The notes beneath the pieces were generated by a model. It was not told the origin of the DNA, did not search any database, and saw only the letters and a list, made by a program, of their open reading frames with translations. The position numbers were made by a program, and so were the translations under genes. From an uncultured Campylobacter sp. (lineage in GTDB: Bacteria; Campylobacterota; Campylobacteria; Campylobacterales; Campylobacteraceae), in the NCBI RefSeq assembly GCF_937997405.1, contig NZ_CALKTL010000028.1, forward strand, positions 1 through 21,519: 21,519 nucleotides of DNA, read 5' to 3'. Numbering within the stretch: position 1 is the stretch's first letter; every line of letters begins with the position of its first letter. This document shows positions 7,929 through 15,517 of this stretch, piece by piece.

Positions 7929-8297
7929 ATGAAATATCTGGTTTCAAAAAGCCTTTTTACTTTAGCCGTGTCTTTTGTAGCCGCTTCCGTCTTAGGTGGT
8001 TGTGGTTTTATAAAAAAGCCGATGACTAGTGAAGCGACACTCTTAGATCGCGCTGAAATGGCAACTGGTATAGATAAATCAAATCTAACGGTTGTGCCTG
8101 ATTCAGTAAAAAGTGAGATAGACTCAGTACATTATAAGGTCAGGAGCAAAAACGGGGATTTGTATCGTTGCTATTTTTCATCCGTTATAGTAGTTGATTC
8201 TGACGTGCTTTGCACAAAAATTGTTGGCGCAGGCGGTACTGGAGGTTCCAAAAGTGGTAACTGCAACGCTCTGCTTAAAAAAGCGGGCAAGTGCTAG
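7929..8297 (+). CDS. Small cysteine-rich putative lipoprotein, function unknown
   Basis: A 122-residue protein with a lipoprotein signal peptide: basic MKYLVSK, a hydrophobic core, then the lipobox LGGC with the lipidated Cys25. The mature part is about 98 residues and contains four further cysteines (81, 95, 112, 122), a Gly/Ser stretch near 101-109, and a C-terminus GNCNALLKKAGKC, which would suit disulphides in the periplasm. An AAAAGGA site precedes the ATG. I do not recognise the family. It stands alone: a transposase remnant lies upstream and a converging transporter gene downstream. It is A/T-richer than the core genes, suggesting later acquisition. The lipoprotein call is firm; any function would be a guess. 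Confidence 0.75.
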   Translation: MKYLVSKSLFTLAVSFVAASVLGGCGFIKKPMTSEATLLDRAEMATGIDKSNLTVVPDSVKSEIDSVHYKVRSKNGDLYRCYFSSVIVVDSDVLCTKIVGAGGTGGSKSGNCNALLKKAGKC

Positions 8298-8784
8298 CGC
8301 GCTAAAGACGGCTTAAATCGTGCGGCTTTAAAACGGGTTCATTCGGCCCAAATGCGCGCCGCTAGCCGTTTAGGCCGCACCCGCAAAATCTTCGTCGCGT
8401 CTGTAAGCAAGCCCGCTACTTTACTGCGCATTTCGGCGCTCGTTATGCTGGTGGGTAGTAAAATTTTAATGCTTTTAAGCTTTGCCGAGAGGATTGCGAA
8501 ATTTCAATGCGTAAATTTTAAATCTAGAGGCGCGTTTGAACTCTTTTTGTTACGAAACGAGGCGTAAAATTTTACGTTTTAATTTTACTGTGCAAGATTT
8601 ACCGCATGAAATTTCATTATGCAAAACCCTTTGCTCGGGCGCTTTGCGGATCGTAGCACGCGATTTAGCCCGGTTTAAACGTCACAAATTAGCTCGCGAT
8701 CCCCGCGTTCCGCTTCGCCGCGCAAATCTGCCGCGCGATTTATCGCGTAAAATTTCGCTCGCTCCTATCTATTCCGTTCGCTTT
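8298..8784. other. Non-coding stretch between the lipoprotein gene and the first NSS transporter gene
   Basis: This gap lies between convergent genes. Forward frames at 8352-8567 and 8536-8958 lack ribosome binding sites and read as arginine-rich, low-similarity sequence; the second overlaps the transporter gene, so I reject both. A 14-base palindrome, CGTAAAATTTTACG, at 8563-8576 is followed by TTTT and could act as a weak terminator for forward transcription. Nothing else is supported. Confidence 0.5.
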
Positions 8785-10128
8785 CTACTTCCCGCTGAAA
8801 AACAGCAGATTTGCCATTATGATCACGATCGCGACGGGCGCTACGAAGCGCAGCGAAAAGTACCAAATTTTAAATCCCAGCTTGCCCATATCAGCGCTAA
8901 AAAGCCCGCGCAGGCGCTGTGCATCCATCACAAAGCCCACGAATATCGCCGAGGTTAGCGCGCCTAGAGGAAGCATGACATTTGAGCTTACGAAGTCCAA
9001 GCAGTCAAAAAAGCTCGCGCCGAAAAACTTAAGCTTGCTCGCATAATCCGCGTGCATCGATAGCAGCGAGCATGCGCCTAGCACCGCTATGACGCACCCC
9101 GAGACGCAGACTGCGCGCAGGCGCGAAATTTTAAATCTGCCGATGAGATAGAAGACGAAGGGCTCGATCATCGAAACCGCGCTCGTGATCCCCGCGAAAA
9201 AGAGCGAGACGAAAAACGCGACTTCAAGCACCTGTCCCGCTAGCCCCATTTTTGCAAACATTGTAGTGAGCGAGACGAAGACGAGCCCCGCACCCTGCGC
9301 GGGATCGGCGCGGAATTCGAAGATGAAAGTAAAGACGATGAGCCCCATCATCAGCCCGATTGCGATATTTATAAATACGATGTTTACCGAGCTGCGCACG
9401 AGCCGCACACCCTCGCTAAGCGACGCCGCGTATGCCGCGATACAGCCGACGCCCACGCACAGGGTAAAGAGCGCGAGCCCGAGCGCGGAGAGGACGGAGT
9501 TAACGGTGATTTTGCCGAAGTCTGGGTAGAAAAGAAATTTCGCCGCCGCGCCGAAGCCCTGCATCGTGCACGCATACGCAAGCATCGCGAGCAGCAGCAC
9601 GAAAAGAAGCGGCATCATCACGACGTTTAGCCGCTCGATACCGCTTTTGATGCCGCGCGCGACGACACAGAGCGTCAGCACGAGCGCAAGCGCGTAAAAG
9701 CCCAGGCTCGTGGCTAGCGAATGCGAGATGAGATCGTCAAAGACGGCGCCCGCTTCCTCGGCGGTTGCGGGCAGCGGAGAAAAGCCCAAAAATATGTAGC
9801 GGATCACCCAGCCGAGGATCACGAGGTAAAAGGACAGCACCAGCATGCCGCCGGCGATGAAAACGCCTCCCGCGCGCCATTTGCGTCCGCCGCGCGGCGC
9901 CAGTGTCTCGTATGCGCTTGGCAGATCCCGCCCACTTAGCCTGCCTAGCGCCATCTCGGCTAGAAATATACTAAAGCCCACGCCCAGCGTGAGCGCGAGG
10001 TATAAAAGCACGAAGGCGCTGCCGCCGTTTTGACCCACGAGGGTGGGAAATTTCCACGCGTTGCCAAGCCCCACCGCGCCGCCTGCGACGGCAAGTATGA
10101 AGCCGATTTTACTAAATTTATCGTTCAT
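8785..10128 (-). CDS. Sodium-coupled NSS-family (SNF) transporter, copy 1
   Basis: Inner-membrane secondary transporter of the neurotransmitter:sodium symporter family (LeuT fold), which in bacteria imports amino acids or related compounds with Na+. It has 447 residues, the size of the eleven-helix bacterial members such as MhsT. It opens MNDKFSKIGFILAVAGGAVG and continues LGNAWKFP, the unwound first helix that forms the sodium and substrate sites, followed by NGGSAF. Many further hydrophobic segments and an RGIKSGIERLN loop follow. GGAG precedes the ATG. It is paralogous to the gene at 10975-12324 in the same orientation, and is the more G/C-rich of the two. The substrate cannot be read from the sequence. 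Confidence 0.92.
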   Translation of the reverse strand: MNDKFSKIGFILAVAGGAVGLGNAWKFPTLVGQNGGSAFVLLYLALTLGVGFSIFLAEMALGRLSGRDLPSAYETLAPRGGRKWRAGGVFIAGGMLVLSFYLVILGWVIRYIFLGFSPLPATAEEAGAVFDDLISHSLATSLGFYALALVLTLCVVARGIKSGIERLNVVMMPLLFVLLLAMLAYACTMQGFGAAAKFLFYPDFGKITVNSVLSALGLALFTLCVGVGCIAAYAASLSEGVRLVRSSVNIVFINIAIGLMMGLIVFTFIFEFRADPAQGAGLVFVSLTTMFAKMGLAGQVLEVAFFVSLFFAGITSAVSMIEPFVFYLIGRFKISRLRAVCVSGCVIAVLGACSLLSMHADYASKLKFFGASFFDCLDFVSSNVMLPLGALTSAIFVGFVMDAQRLRGLFSADMGKLGFKIWYFSLRFVAPVAIVIIMANLLFFSGK

Positions 10129-10238
10129 TTTCGCTCCGATGATTTTTCAAATTTTAAAGCTACGGAATTTTAAAATTCCAAACTACCGCCGCATCTCTCT
10201 ATGAAATTTGGCTCGCTACTTTGGGCCGCTTTGGCGCT

Positions 10239-10448
10239 AAATTTTAAAATTCCAAGCACGATGCTGCACGGCTGCGCTACGGCATCTTTGCCGCGGTCTT
10301 GCGCAGGTTGCCGCGCGGGTTAGCGCGGTCGCGCCGAAGGCTGATTGCGGTCGCCGCATGCTCCTATCTAGACGTAAAATTCCAAGCGCGATTTTTGACG
10401 GCCGCCATGGCCGCTCGCGGATCGCCGTGAGGCTCGCTATGGAATTTT
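10239..10448. repeat. Degenerate ~210-bp direct repeat, unit 1
   Basis: The unit starts AAATTTTAAAATTCCAAG and contains the G/C-rich core at 10272-10348 (CTGCGCTACGG to GGCTGATTG). It then has TCTATCTAGACGTAAAATT and ends CTCGCTATGGAATTTT. Unit 2 has the same blocks in the same order. The cores agree at about 67 of 76 positions by eye. Confidence 0.65.
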
Positions 10449-10703
10449 GCCTATCGCCCCGAGCCGTCAGAGCGTAAAATTTTAAAATTTCAAGCCGCAA
10501 TACGCGATCCCTGCGCTGTTCCGACGGATCGGTCGTCTATTAGACGGATCGCGGGCTCGCGCGCCGCTTCGGCGACAAATTTTAAAATTCCAAGCGCGAT
10601 GTCGCGCGGGTCACCACAAAATTTTACGCGCCGCTTCTGCGGCAGATTGCGTAGGTCGCGTCATAAACTATCGTGGCGGCTGCACACCAACCGTCTCGGT
10701 TTA

Positions 10704-10907
10704 GAATTTTAAAATTCCACAGCGTGATAAGACGCGGCTGCGCTACGGCGCCTTTGCCGCGGTCTTGCGCCGATCGTCGCGCAGGTTAGCGTGGTCGCGC
10801 CGAAAGCTGATTGTCGCTACATACTTTGATCTTCCTCTATCTAAACATAAAATTTTAAACTATCGCTGCAAGGCTAACGGATCGCGGCAAGTTCGCTATG
10901 AAATTTG
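10704..10907. repeat. Degenerate ~210-bp direct repeat, unit 2
   Basis: Starts GAATTTTAAAATTCCA, with its core at 10738-10813, then TCTATCTAAACATAAAATT, and ends TTCGCTATGAAATTT. It is a same-strand relative of unit 1. A CGGC-(six bases)-GCCG mini-hairpin in the core is kept in both units. A partial third copy of the leading word lies at 10574. Confidence 0.65.
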
Positions 10908-10974
10908 GAGCGTTGCTTTTGGACTGCTTTAGCGCCAAATTTTAAATCCATGCTATCCATCCGCTTTGCAAATT

Positions 10975-12324
10975 TTAAAAATTTAAAATTTTTAGCTGAT
11001 TGAGTGCTATCACTACGATCGCGACTGGCGCCACGAAGCGCAGCAGCACGAAATACCACAGCTTAAAGCCCATTCGTCCCATATATGGGCGCAGTAGAAT
11101 TTCGACGGCTCGTTTTTTGATCACGAATCCTACGAAAATCGCCACGATTATGCCGCTAAGAGGCATTAAGATATTCGAGGTTAGGTAATCAAGCATGTCA
11201 AAAAAGCTCTTGCCACCTAGGCTAAAATACTCGCTCGTACCCCCGTAATAACCCAAAATGCAGCATATCCCTAAAACATACGTCACAGCAAAAACTAAAA
11301 TTGAAGCGCGCTTTCGGCTTAGCTTGCGGGAGTTTACGAGATAATAAATCGCAGGCTCCAGCATCGAAATTGCAGAAGTAATCGCTGCAAATAATAGCGA
11401 GGTGAAAAATAAAAATGCTAGGATGTTTCCGATCGCACCGAGCTTTGAAAAAAGTACCACCAGCGAGACAAACACTAGCCCTGGGCCTTGCGCTTTGGGA
11501 TCGCCGCCGAATTCAAAGATGAAAGTAAAGACGATAAGTCCCATCATCACGCCGATTAGGACATTAATGCAGACGATATTTATGCTTGAGGTTAGGATAT
11601 TAGTGCGCGCAGGCAGGCTTGCAGCATAGGTCATAATCGTAGTAACGCCAAGCGAAAGCGTAAAAAACGCAAGTCCTAGCGCCGAAAGAACGCTATCCTT
11701 ATTAAGCTTGGAAAAATCTGGCACTAGCAAGAATTTTGCGCTACGTCCGAATCCATCGAAACTCGCGGCGTAAATTAGCATCAAAACCAGCAAAATAAAT
11801 AGCGCGGGCATCATCCAGACATTCAGCCGCTCGATGCCGCTTTTGACACCTTTAGATACGATGAAAAAGCAAAACGCCGACGCTATGGTAAAGCACACCG
11901 CCACGCTTAAAAAGTCGCTACCTAAAAGTGCGTTAAACGCTGCGCCGCTTTCATCTATACTTTTTGGCAGATAAAAAGCGCTTGAGACCACGTATTTTAG
12001 GATCCAACCCATTACGACGCTGTAAAAAGCATAGATCAAAAGCGCACTAATCATAAAAAATCCCGCGTATTTCCATGCGCCTTTGTATGACGGTGCGAGC
12101 TTTTCAAATGCGCGCACTGGATCACTTTCGCTTAGCCTGCCTATGACGATCTCGGCTAAAAAAATCACGAAGCTAACCAAAAGCGTCAGCAAAAGATATA
12201 GCAAGATAAATGCGCTGCCGCCGTTGGTGCCTACTAAAGTGGGGAATTTCCACGCATTACCGAGCCCTACGGCGCTGCCTGCGACTGCGAGAATGAAGCC
12301 GATTTTGCTAAATTTATCGTTCAT
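10975..12324 (-). CDS. Sodium-coupled NSS-family (SNF) transporter, copy 2
   Basis: Paralogue of the transporter at 8785-10128, with 449 residues and nearly the same first 40 residues (MNDKFSKIGFILAVAGSAVG, LGNAWKFPTLVG, NGGSAF). It therefore has the LeuT-like first helix of sodium-coupled symporters. The shared blocks SKGVKSGIERLNVWMMP and VMMGLIVFTFIFEF also match copy 1. Sequence differences are spread over the helices, so the two may differ in substrate. AAGG lies 5' of the ATG. It is less G/C-rich than copy 1. It diverges from the nitroreductase gene, with 121 bases between the starts that hold an inverted repeat. The end TAA lies in A/T-rich DNA with no clear terminator. Confidence 0.92.
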   Translation of the reverse strand: MNDKFSKIGFILAVAGSAVGLGNAWKFPTLVGTNGGSAFILLYLLLTLLVSFVIFLAEIVIGRLSESDPVRAFEKLAPSYKGAWKYAGFFMISALLIYAFYSVVMGWILKYVVSSAFYLPKSIDESGAAFNALLGSDFLSVAVCFTIASAFCFFIVSKGVKSGIERLNVWMMPALFILLVLMLIYAASFDGFGRSAKFLLVPDFSKLNKDSVLSALGLAFFTLSLGVTTIMTYAASLPARTNILTSSINIVCINVLIGVMMGLIVFTFIFEFGGDPKAQGPGLVFVSLVVLFSKLGAIGNILAFLFFTSLLFAAITSAISMLEPAIYYLVNSRKLSRKRASILVFAVTYVLGICCILGYYGGTSEYFSLGGKSFFDMLDYLTSNILMPLSGIIVAIFVGFVIKKRAVEILLRPYMGRMGFKLWYFVLLRFVAPVAIVVIALNQLKILNF

Positions 12325-12368
12325 ATTATGCCTTGTAGCGGAATTTGAAAGGGCAATATTAGCAAAAT

Positions 12369-12390
12369 CTAGCTTAACTCGCCAAGCTAG
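12369..12390. promoter_or_regulatory. Perfect inverted repeat, candidate operator between divergent genes
   Basis: CTAGCTT, eight bases, AAGCTAG form a dyad placed about 26 bases upstream of the -10 box of the nitroreductase gene and 45 bases upstream of the NSS copy 2 start. Position and symmetry suit binding by a dimeric regulator acting on one or both genes. No regulator gene lies nearby, and the arms are only seven bases, so chance is possible. Confidence 0.35.
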
Positions 12391-12415
12391 CCGAGTGGAA
12401 TTTAGGCAAACCCGC

Positions 12416-12421
12416 TATAAT
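12416..12421 (+). promoter_or_regulatory. -10 box of the nitroreductase gene
   Basis: Perfect TATAAT in CGCTATAATGCCG, 24 bases between the box and the ATG at 12446. Transcription would start near 12428, leaving a very short leader containing AAAGGAG. This supports starting the protein at 12446 and not at the upstream in-frame ATG at 12083, which lies inside the divergent transporter gene. Confidence 0.6.
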
Positions 12422-12445
12422 GCCGCGAATTTTAAAGGAGATAAA

Positions 12446-13072
12446 ATGAAATCGATAAAAGAAGTGATGCTCTCTCGCCACAGCTGCCGTAAATTTTGCA
12501 GCGACAAGCTAAATAGCGAGCTCGTGCGCGAGATACTTGATCTTGCGCGCTTAAGTCCCAGCTCATGCGGATTAGAGCCGTGGAGGATGATGATAATCTC
12601 GGATCCTTGTGAGCTAAAAGAGCTTTCTGTAGCCTGCAACAGCCAGCCGCAAATAGCCGAGTGCTCGCACGCCGTGATTTTAATCGCGCGTAACGATCTG
12701 CGCGTGGGCGAGGAGTATTTAGAACGAACCGTCCGCCGTCGCGCAAACACTCCGCAAAAATATGAAGCTGCGATGAATTATTTCCGTGCGAAATTTGCGG
12801 ACTTAGACGACGAAGCGCTGATGAACTACGCGACCAAGCAGCTTTATATCTTAGCGGCAAATATCGCTAATATTGCCGAGGGCTTTGACGTGCGCTCGTG
12901 TATAATGACCGGCTTTGACGCCGCGGCTTTGGAAAAATTTTGCGCTTTAGAGACGAAATTTCGTCCTGCAATCGTCGTGGCTTTGGGGCGTGGTGAGCCT
13001 AGCAAATACCCGCACACGCGCTACGAGCTGGATGAAATTTTAATCTCTCGCGGCGGCAGCGAAAAAAGATAA
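12446..13072 (+). CDS. NAD(P)H nitroreductase family protein, RdxA-like
   Basis: FMN-dependent oxidoreductase of the nitroreductase fold, expected to be cytoplasmic and dimeric. The 208-residue protein has RHSCRKF (11-17), the FMN-phosphate region that also occurs as RHSCKMF in Helicobacter RdxA, and LSPSSCGLEPW (36-46), the flavin-contact motif. GFD near residue 155 and a late VVALGRGEPS also fit. The length is close to RdxA (210). RdxA-type enzymes reduce nitro compounds and are known for activating metronidazole, but the physiological substrate here is unknown. The start at 12446 has AAAGGAG six bases upstream. The gene stands alone, with a promoter before it and a hairpin after it. Confidence 0.88.
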   Translation: MKSIKEVMLSRHSCRKFCSDKLNSELVREILDLARLSPSSCGLEPWRMMIISDPCELKELSVACNSQPQIAECSHAVILIARNDLRVGEEYLERTVRRRANTPQKYEAAMNYFRAKFADLDDEALMNYATKQLYILAANIANIAEGFDVRSCIMTGFDAAALEKFCALETKFRPAIVVALGRGEPSKYPHTRYELDEILISRGGSEKR

Positions 13073-13086
13073 AATGAAGCATTTCT

Positions 13087-13119
13087 GCTCGCAAAGCTTA
13101 GGCGCGAGCTTTGTTTATT
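13087..13119 (+). terminator. Probable terminator after the nitroreductase gene
   Basis: GCTCGC, eleven bases, GCGAGC form a six-pair stem followed by TTTGTTTATT. An alternative inner pairing of AAAGCT with AGCTTT is possible. It lies 15 bases after the stop and before thyX, so the two genes are probably separate units. Confidence 0.5.
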
Positions 13120-13198
13120 AAAAGCGTCGTTTTGCGAAATTTTATCGGTTTAAAAGTGCGATAGCGTTAAAATGCGCTTAAAATTTCAAAGGATAAAC

Positions 13199-13837
13199 AT
13201 GCAAGTCAAACTTCTAAATTTCACTCCGCTTTGGGTCTGCTCAAATGCGATCCGCACCTGCTGGCAGAGCTTCGAGCGCGGCGATTGCGGCGGCGCCAAA
13301 GACCTGGCGCTAATAGATCGCGTCGGCAACCAGCTCAAGCACTCAAGCACGCTCGAGCACCTCTACTACAACTTCTACATCAGTGGTATTTCGCGCGCGC
13401 TGCTTCAGGAGCTGGCGCGCCACCGCCTAGCAAGCCTTAGCGTAAAATCCACGCGCTACACTCTCAAAGAATTGCGCGGCGAGGACAGCTTCGCGCAAGG
13501 CGATTTCGAAAACGCCGCGCGATACATCGTGCTTACGGGCAACGAAGCGGTCGATAATGCAAGTATCGCGGCTCTTGAAAATCTGCGTGTAATCTTACAA
13601 ACTCCAATCAGCCTTGATATCGCCAAATACTGCCTGCCCGAGTGCTATAAGAGCGAGCTTAGCTGGAGCATAAACGCACGCAGCTTGCAAAACTTCCTCG
13701 CTTTGCGCTCTAGCAAGGCGGCACTTTGGGAGATCCGCGAGCTTGCGGGTAAAATTTACGAAGCGCTACCGCAGGAGCATAAATTTATATTCCAAAGCTG
13801 CATGGCGGGCGGCGAGAAGACGCCTGGCGAGGAGTAG
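13199..13837 (+). CDS. thyX: Flavin-dependent thymidylate synthase ThyX
   Basis: Makes dTMP from dUMP using methylene-tetrahydrofolate, FAD and NADPH, replacing ThyA; Campylobacter are known to use ThyX. The diagnostic RHRxxSxxxxSxR motif is RHRLASLSVKSTR at residues 74-86. A late SLQNFLALRSSKAALWEIRELA helix matches the family's conserved RxxxxA-x-E/W-I region. The 212-residue length is normal. The chosen start at 13199 has AAAGGA five bases upstream; an in-frame ATG at 13172 would add nine residues but has no ribosome binding site. There is an alternative-frame open stretch at 13231-13440 that is a shadow. The next gene follows 36 bases later. Confidence 0.95.
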   Translation: MQVKLLNFTPLWVCSNAIRTCWQSFERGDCGGAKDLALIDRVGNQLKHSSTLEHLYYNFYISGISRALLQELARHRLASLSVKSTRYTLKELRGEDSFAQGDFENAARYIVLTGNEAVDNASIAALENLRVILQTPISLDIAKYCLPECYKSELSWSINARSLQNFLALRSSKAALWEIRELAGKIYEALPQEHKFIFQSCMAGGEKTPGEE

Positions 13838-13873
13838 CGAGCGAAGTAAAATTTTGATATAAGAGGGCTTGCG

Positions 13874-14620
13874 ATGATAAAACTTACGCAGATGAGAGCG
13901 GCTTTTGAAAAGGAGGAGCCGAACGCGCTTTATCTTAGCTACTTGGGGTGGGTAAAAACCCTGATTCCGTTTTGGAGGCAGGCCGTTGCGAGGATCGCGG
14001 AGCTAAGCGGCACCGCGGATGAAAAAAGAGACAAGCATTTGCGCTCAATCGATAGCTCTTTGCAGCTTTTACAGGCTTGGCGATTTAAAAAGATAAAATA
14101 CGTGCAAGCAAGAAGAAAAGAGATCGATAGCGCCATAAGTTTTATGCGAAACGGCGCCTTAACGCAGCAGGCATGCAGATACGGCTTTGCGCCGGTTTGC
14201 AGAAATTTAGCGAGCATTTTGCGCAGCTTTTTATACGTTTCAACTTTCGGCTATTCGGACGAGCAGCTTCCGACCGTATTTGCTCAAAAAATTTACGGCA
14301 TTGCGCTGTGCCACACCCTCTTTCCCTTCGATACAAGCGATTTTGTGTATTATCTGCCGCGAGAGAAATCCATCCATACGCAAGACCCCGCCGATTTGGA
14401 CAACTGGCATTTGATGATGAGCGAGGCTGGCAAGGCTTTGAATATCGCGGAGCTCACCAAAGAGCTAAATAATCAGGCTCGTAAAATTTACGAGAACTAT
14501 AAAGCGCCGTTTGAATGGAAATACGACGAGGGGATTTGGGATTTGGAATTTGAGAATGTTTCAAAAAGGCTGCATTATGCGGGCGTGCGGGCTTTTGCAG
14601 GTCTGAATAAAGCGGAATAA
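13874..14620 (+). CDS. Conserved-looking hypothetical protein, 248 residues
   Basis: I do not recognise this protein. It has no signal peptide and no convincing membrane helix, so it is probably cytoplasmic. The N-terminal half is helical and basic (KIKYVQARRKEID near 73-85) with Cys101 and Cys109. The middle holds LRSFLYVSTFGYSDEQLPTVFAQKIYG and LFPFDTSDFVYYLPREKSIH. The C-terminal half is rich in Trp, Tyr and acidic residues (FEWKYDEGIWDLEFENVSKRL). The start has AAGAGGG nine bases upstream. It follows thyX by 36 bases without an obvious terminator, so cotranscription is likely. Steady coding texture and a clean single frame argue that it is real; function is open. Confidence 0.75.
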   Translation: MIKLTQMRAAFEKEEPNALYLSYLGWVKTLIPFWRQAVARIAELSGTADEKRDKHLRSIDSSLQLLQAWRFKKIKYVQARRKEIDSAISFMRNGALTQQACRYGFAPVCRNLASILRSFLYVSTFGYSDEQLPTVFAQKIYGIALCHTLFPFDTSDFVYYLPREKSIHTQDPADLDNWHLMMSEAGKALNIAELTKELNNQARKIYENYKAPFEWKYDEGIWDLEFENVSKRLHYAGVRAFAGLNKAE

Positions 14621-14737
14621 AAGGCGCGCAAATTTTAAATCGCTTCTGAAATTTCATTCGCGGGCAGTAAAAATTCTGCGAGTTCTAATGCGGGTAAAAT
14701 TTAAAATTCGCTTGAACGGGTTTTTGGCAGCCTGCGG

Positions 14738-14796
14738 TATAAAATTTAGCCGCCGCGCATTTTACGACTTGCGGCGGCGAGAATTGCAGCGGCGGC
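14738..14796 (+). promoter_or_regulatory. Promoter plus G/C-rich 5' hairpin with two rival right arms, before the DJ-1/PfpI gene
   Basis: TATAAA at 14738-14743 is a possible -10 box. GCCGCCGC (14749-14756), starting about where transcription would begin, can pair perfectly with GCGGCGGC at 14771-14778 or with an identical copy at 14789-14796, which is followed by AAAA. The two pairings exclude each other. It may be a 5' stabilising hairpin, a switch, or the 3' end of the preceding transcript. Confidence 0.35.
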
Positions 14797-14838
14797 AAAA
14801 CGAAAGCTTGGGCGAGCGATAAATTTAAAGGACGGATT

Positions 14839-15435
14839 ATGAAAAATCTAGCGCTTGTGATGTTTGGCGGACAGACGCACCTCGATTTTGTGGGATTTTA
14901 CGATTGTATGCTAAGGCTTAAAGCCGTCCGCCCGCAGCTTGAGATGAGGCTTTGTTCGCGCGAGCGGCAGGTTTCGGACAGCGGCGGCCTTACGATCGAT
15001 GCGGGCGAGATCACGACGGATCTAGGCGGCTTTGATGCGGTTTTTGTGCCCGGCGGTATGGCGACGCGCCGCCTGAGGGACGATGCAGGCTTCATCTCGT
15101 GGCTAGCGACCGCGCGCGATGCGAAGTATAAATTTAGCGTTTGCACCGGTTCGCTACTTCTGGGCGCGGCGGGGTTTTTGCGAGGTAGGCGCGCGACTAC
15201 GCATCCGTTTTGCTACGATCTGCTGGCGCCTTACTGCGCGGACGTGGTGCATGAGCGGCTCGTGCGCGATAGCCTGCCCGCAGGAGGCGAGATCATCACC
15301 GCAGGCGGCGTAAGTAGCTCCATCGAGCTTGGACTTTGCGTGATCGAGAAATTCGCGGGCAGCTCTGCGCGCGAAGCCGCCGCTGCGGCGATGGATTATC
15401 CTTATTACAGCCTTAGAGGCAAGCCCGTGCGATGA
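14839..15435 (+). CDS. DJ-1/PfpI family protein, isonitrile-hydratase-like
   Basis: A 198-residue member of the class I glutamine amidotransferase-like DJ-1/PfpI superfamily. The nucleophile elbow is VCTGSLLLGAAGFL with Cys102. It is followed by RGRRATTH, the combination seen in isonitrile hydratase (InhA-type) proteins and in AraC-fused relatives, but no DNA-binding domain is attached here. DFVGFYD near residue 16 takes the place of the family D-x-x-G-P segment, and AGGVSSSIELGL near 155 is also typical. It is probably cytoplasmic. AAAGGA precedes the ATG. The exact activity is uncertain, since family members include hydratases, chaperone-like and deglycase-type proteins. No neighbouring gene clarifies the substrate. 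Confidence 0.85.
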   Translation: MKNLALVMFGGQTHLDFVGFYDCMLRLKAVRPQLEMRLCSRERQVSDSGGLTIDAGEITTDLGGFDAVFVPGGMATRRLRDDAGFISWLATARDAKYKFSVCTGSLLLGAAGFLRGRRATTHPFCYDLLAPYCADVVHERLVRDSLPAGGEIITAGGVSSSIELGLCVIEKFAGSSAREAAAAAMDYPYYSLRGKPVR

Positions 15436-15517
15436 AATTTTAAAGACCCGCTAAGATCGGCGGCGCAAGTTTATAAATACCGCAGTAAATTTTAAAATAG
15501 AGAGGAGGTAAATCTTA

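Larger units (their letters stand above)
10129..10974. other. Long repeat-bearing spacer between the two NSS transporter genes
   Basis: About 850 bases with no supported gene. Reverse-strand frames at 10237-10500 and 10874-11059 lack initiation signals and are arginine/alanine-rich. The spacer is built from diverged direct repeats: two ~210-base units, plus a ~50-base block (GCTATGAAATTTGG ... TTTGGCGCTAAATTTT or a variant) at 10197-10247 and again at 10894-10944. AAATTTTAAAATTCCAAG-like words recur near 10160, 10239, 10471, 10574 and 10704. Differences between copies include single bases and small gaps, more like non-coding drift than codon-preserving change. Confidence 0.6.

Noticed and set aside
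8330..8356. GGGTTCATTCGGCCC, resembling a tRNA T-arm
   Set aside because: No acceptor stem, anticodon arm or CCA can be placed around it.
8352..8958. Two overlapping forward frames
   Set aside because: There are no initiation signals, the translations are arginine-rich, and the second runs into the reverse-strand transporter gene.
10148..10945. Repeated AAATTTTAAAATT words as a possible CRISPR or regulatory array
   Set aside because: Spacing is irregular and the word occurs all over the intergenic DNA of the window. Only the longer ~210-base units are worth reporting.
12083..12445. Long N-terminal extension of the nitroreductase frame
   Set aside because: It overlaps the divergent transporter gene, while TATAAT and AAAGGAG directly precede the ATG at 12446.
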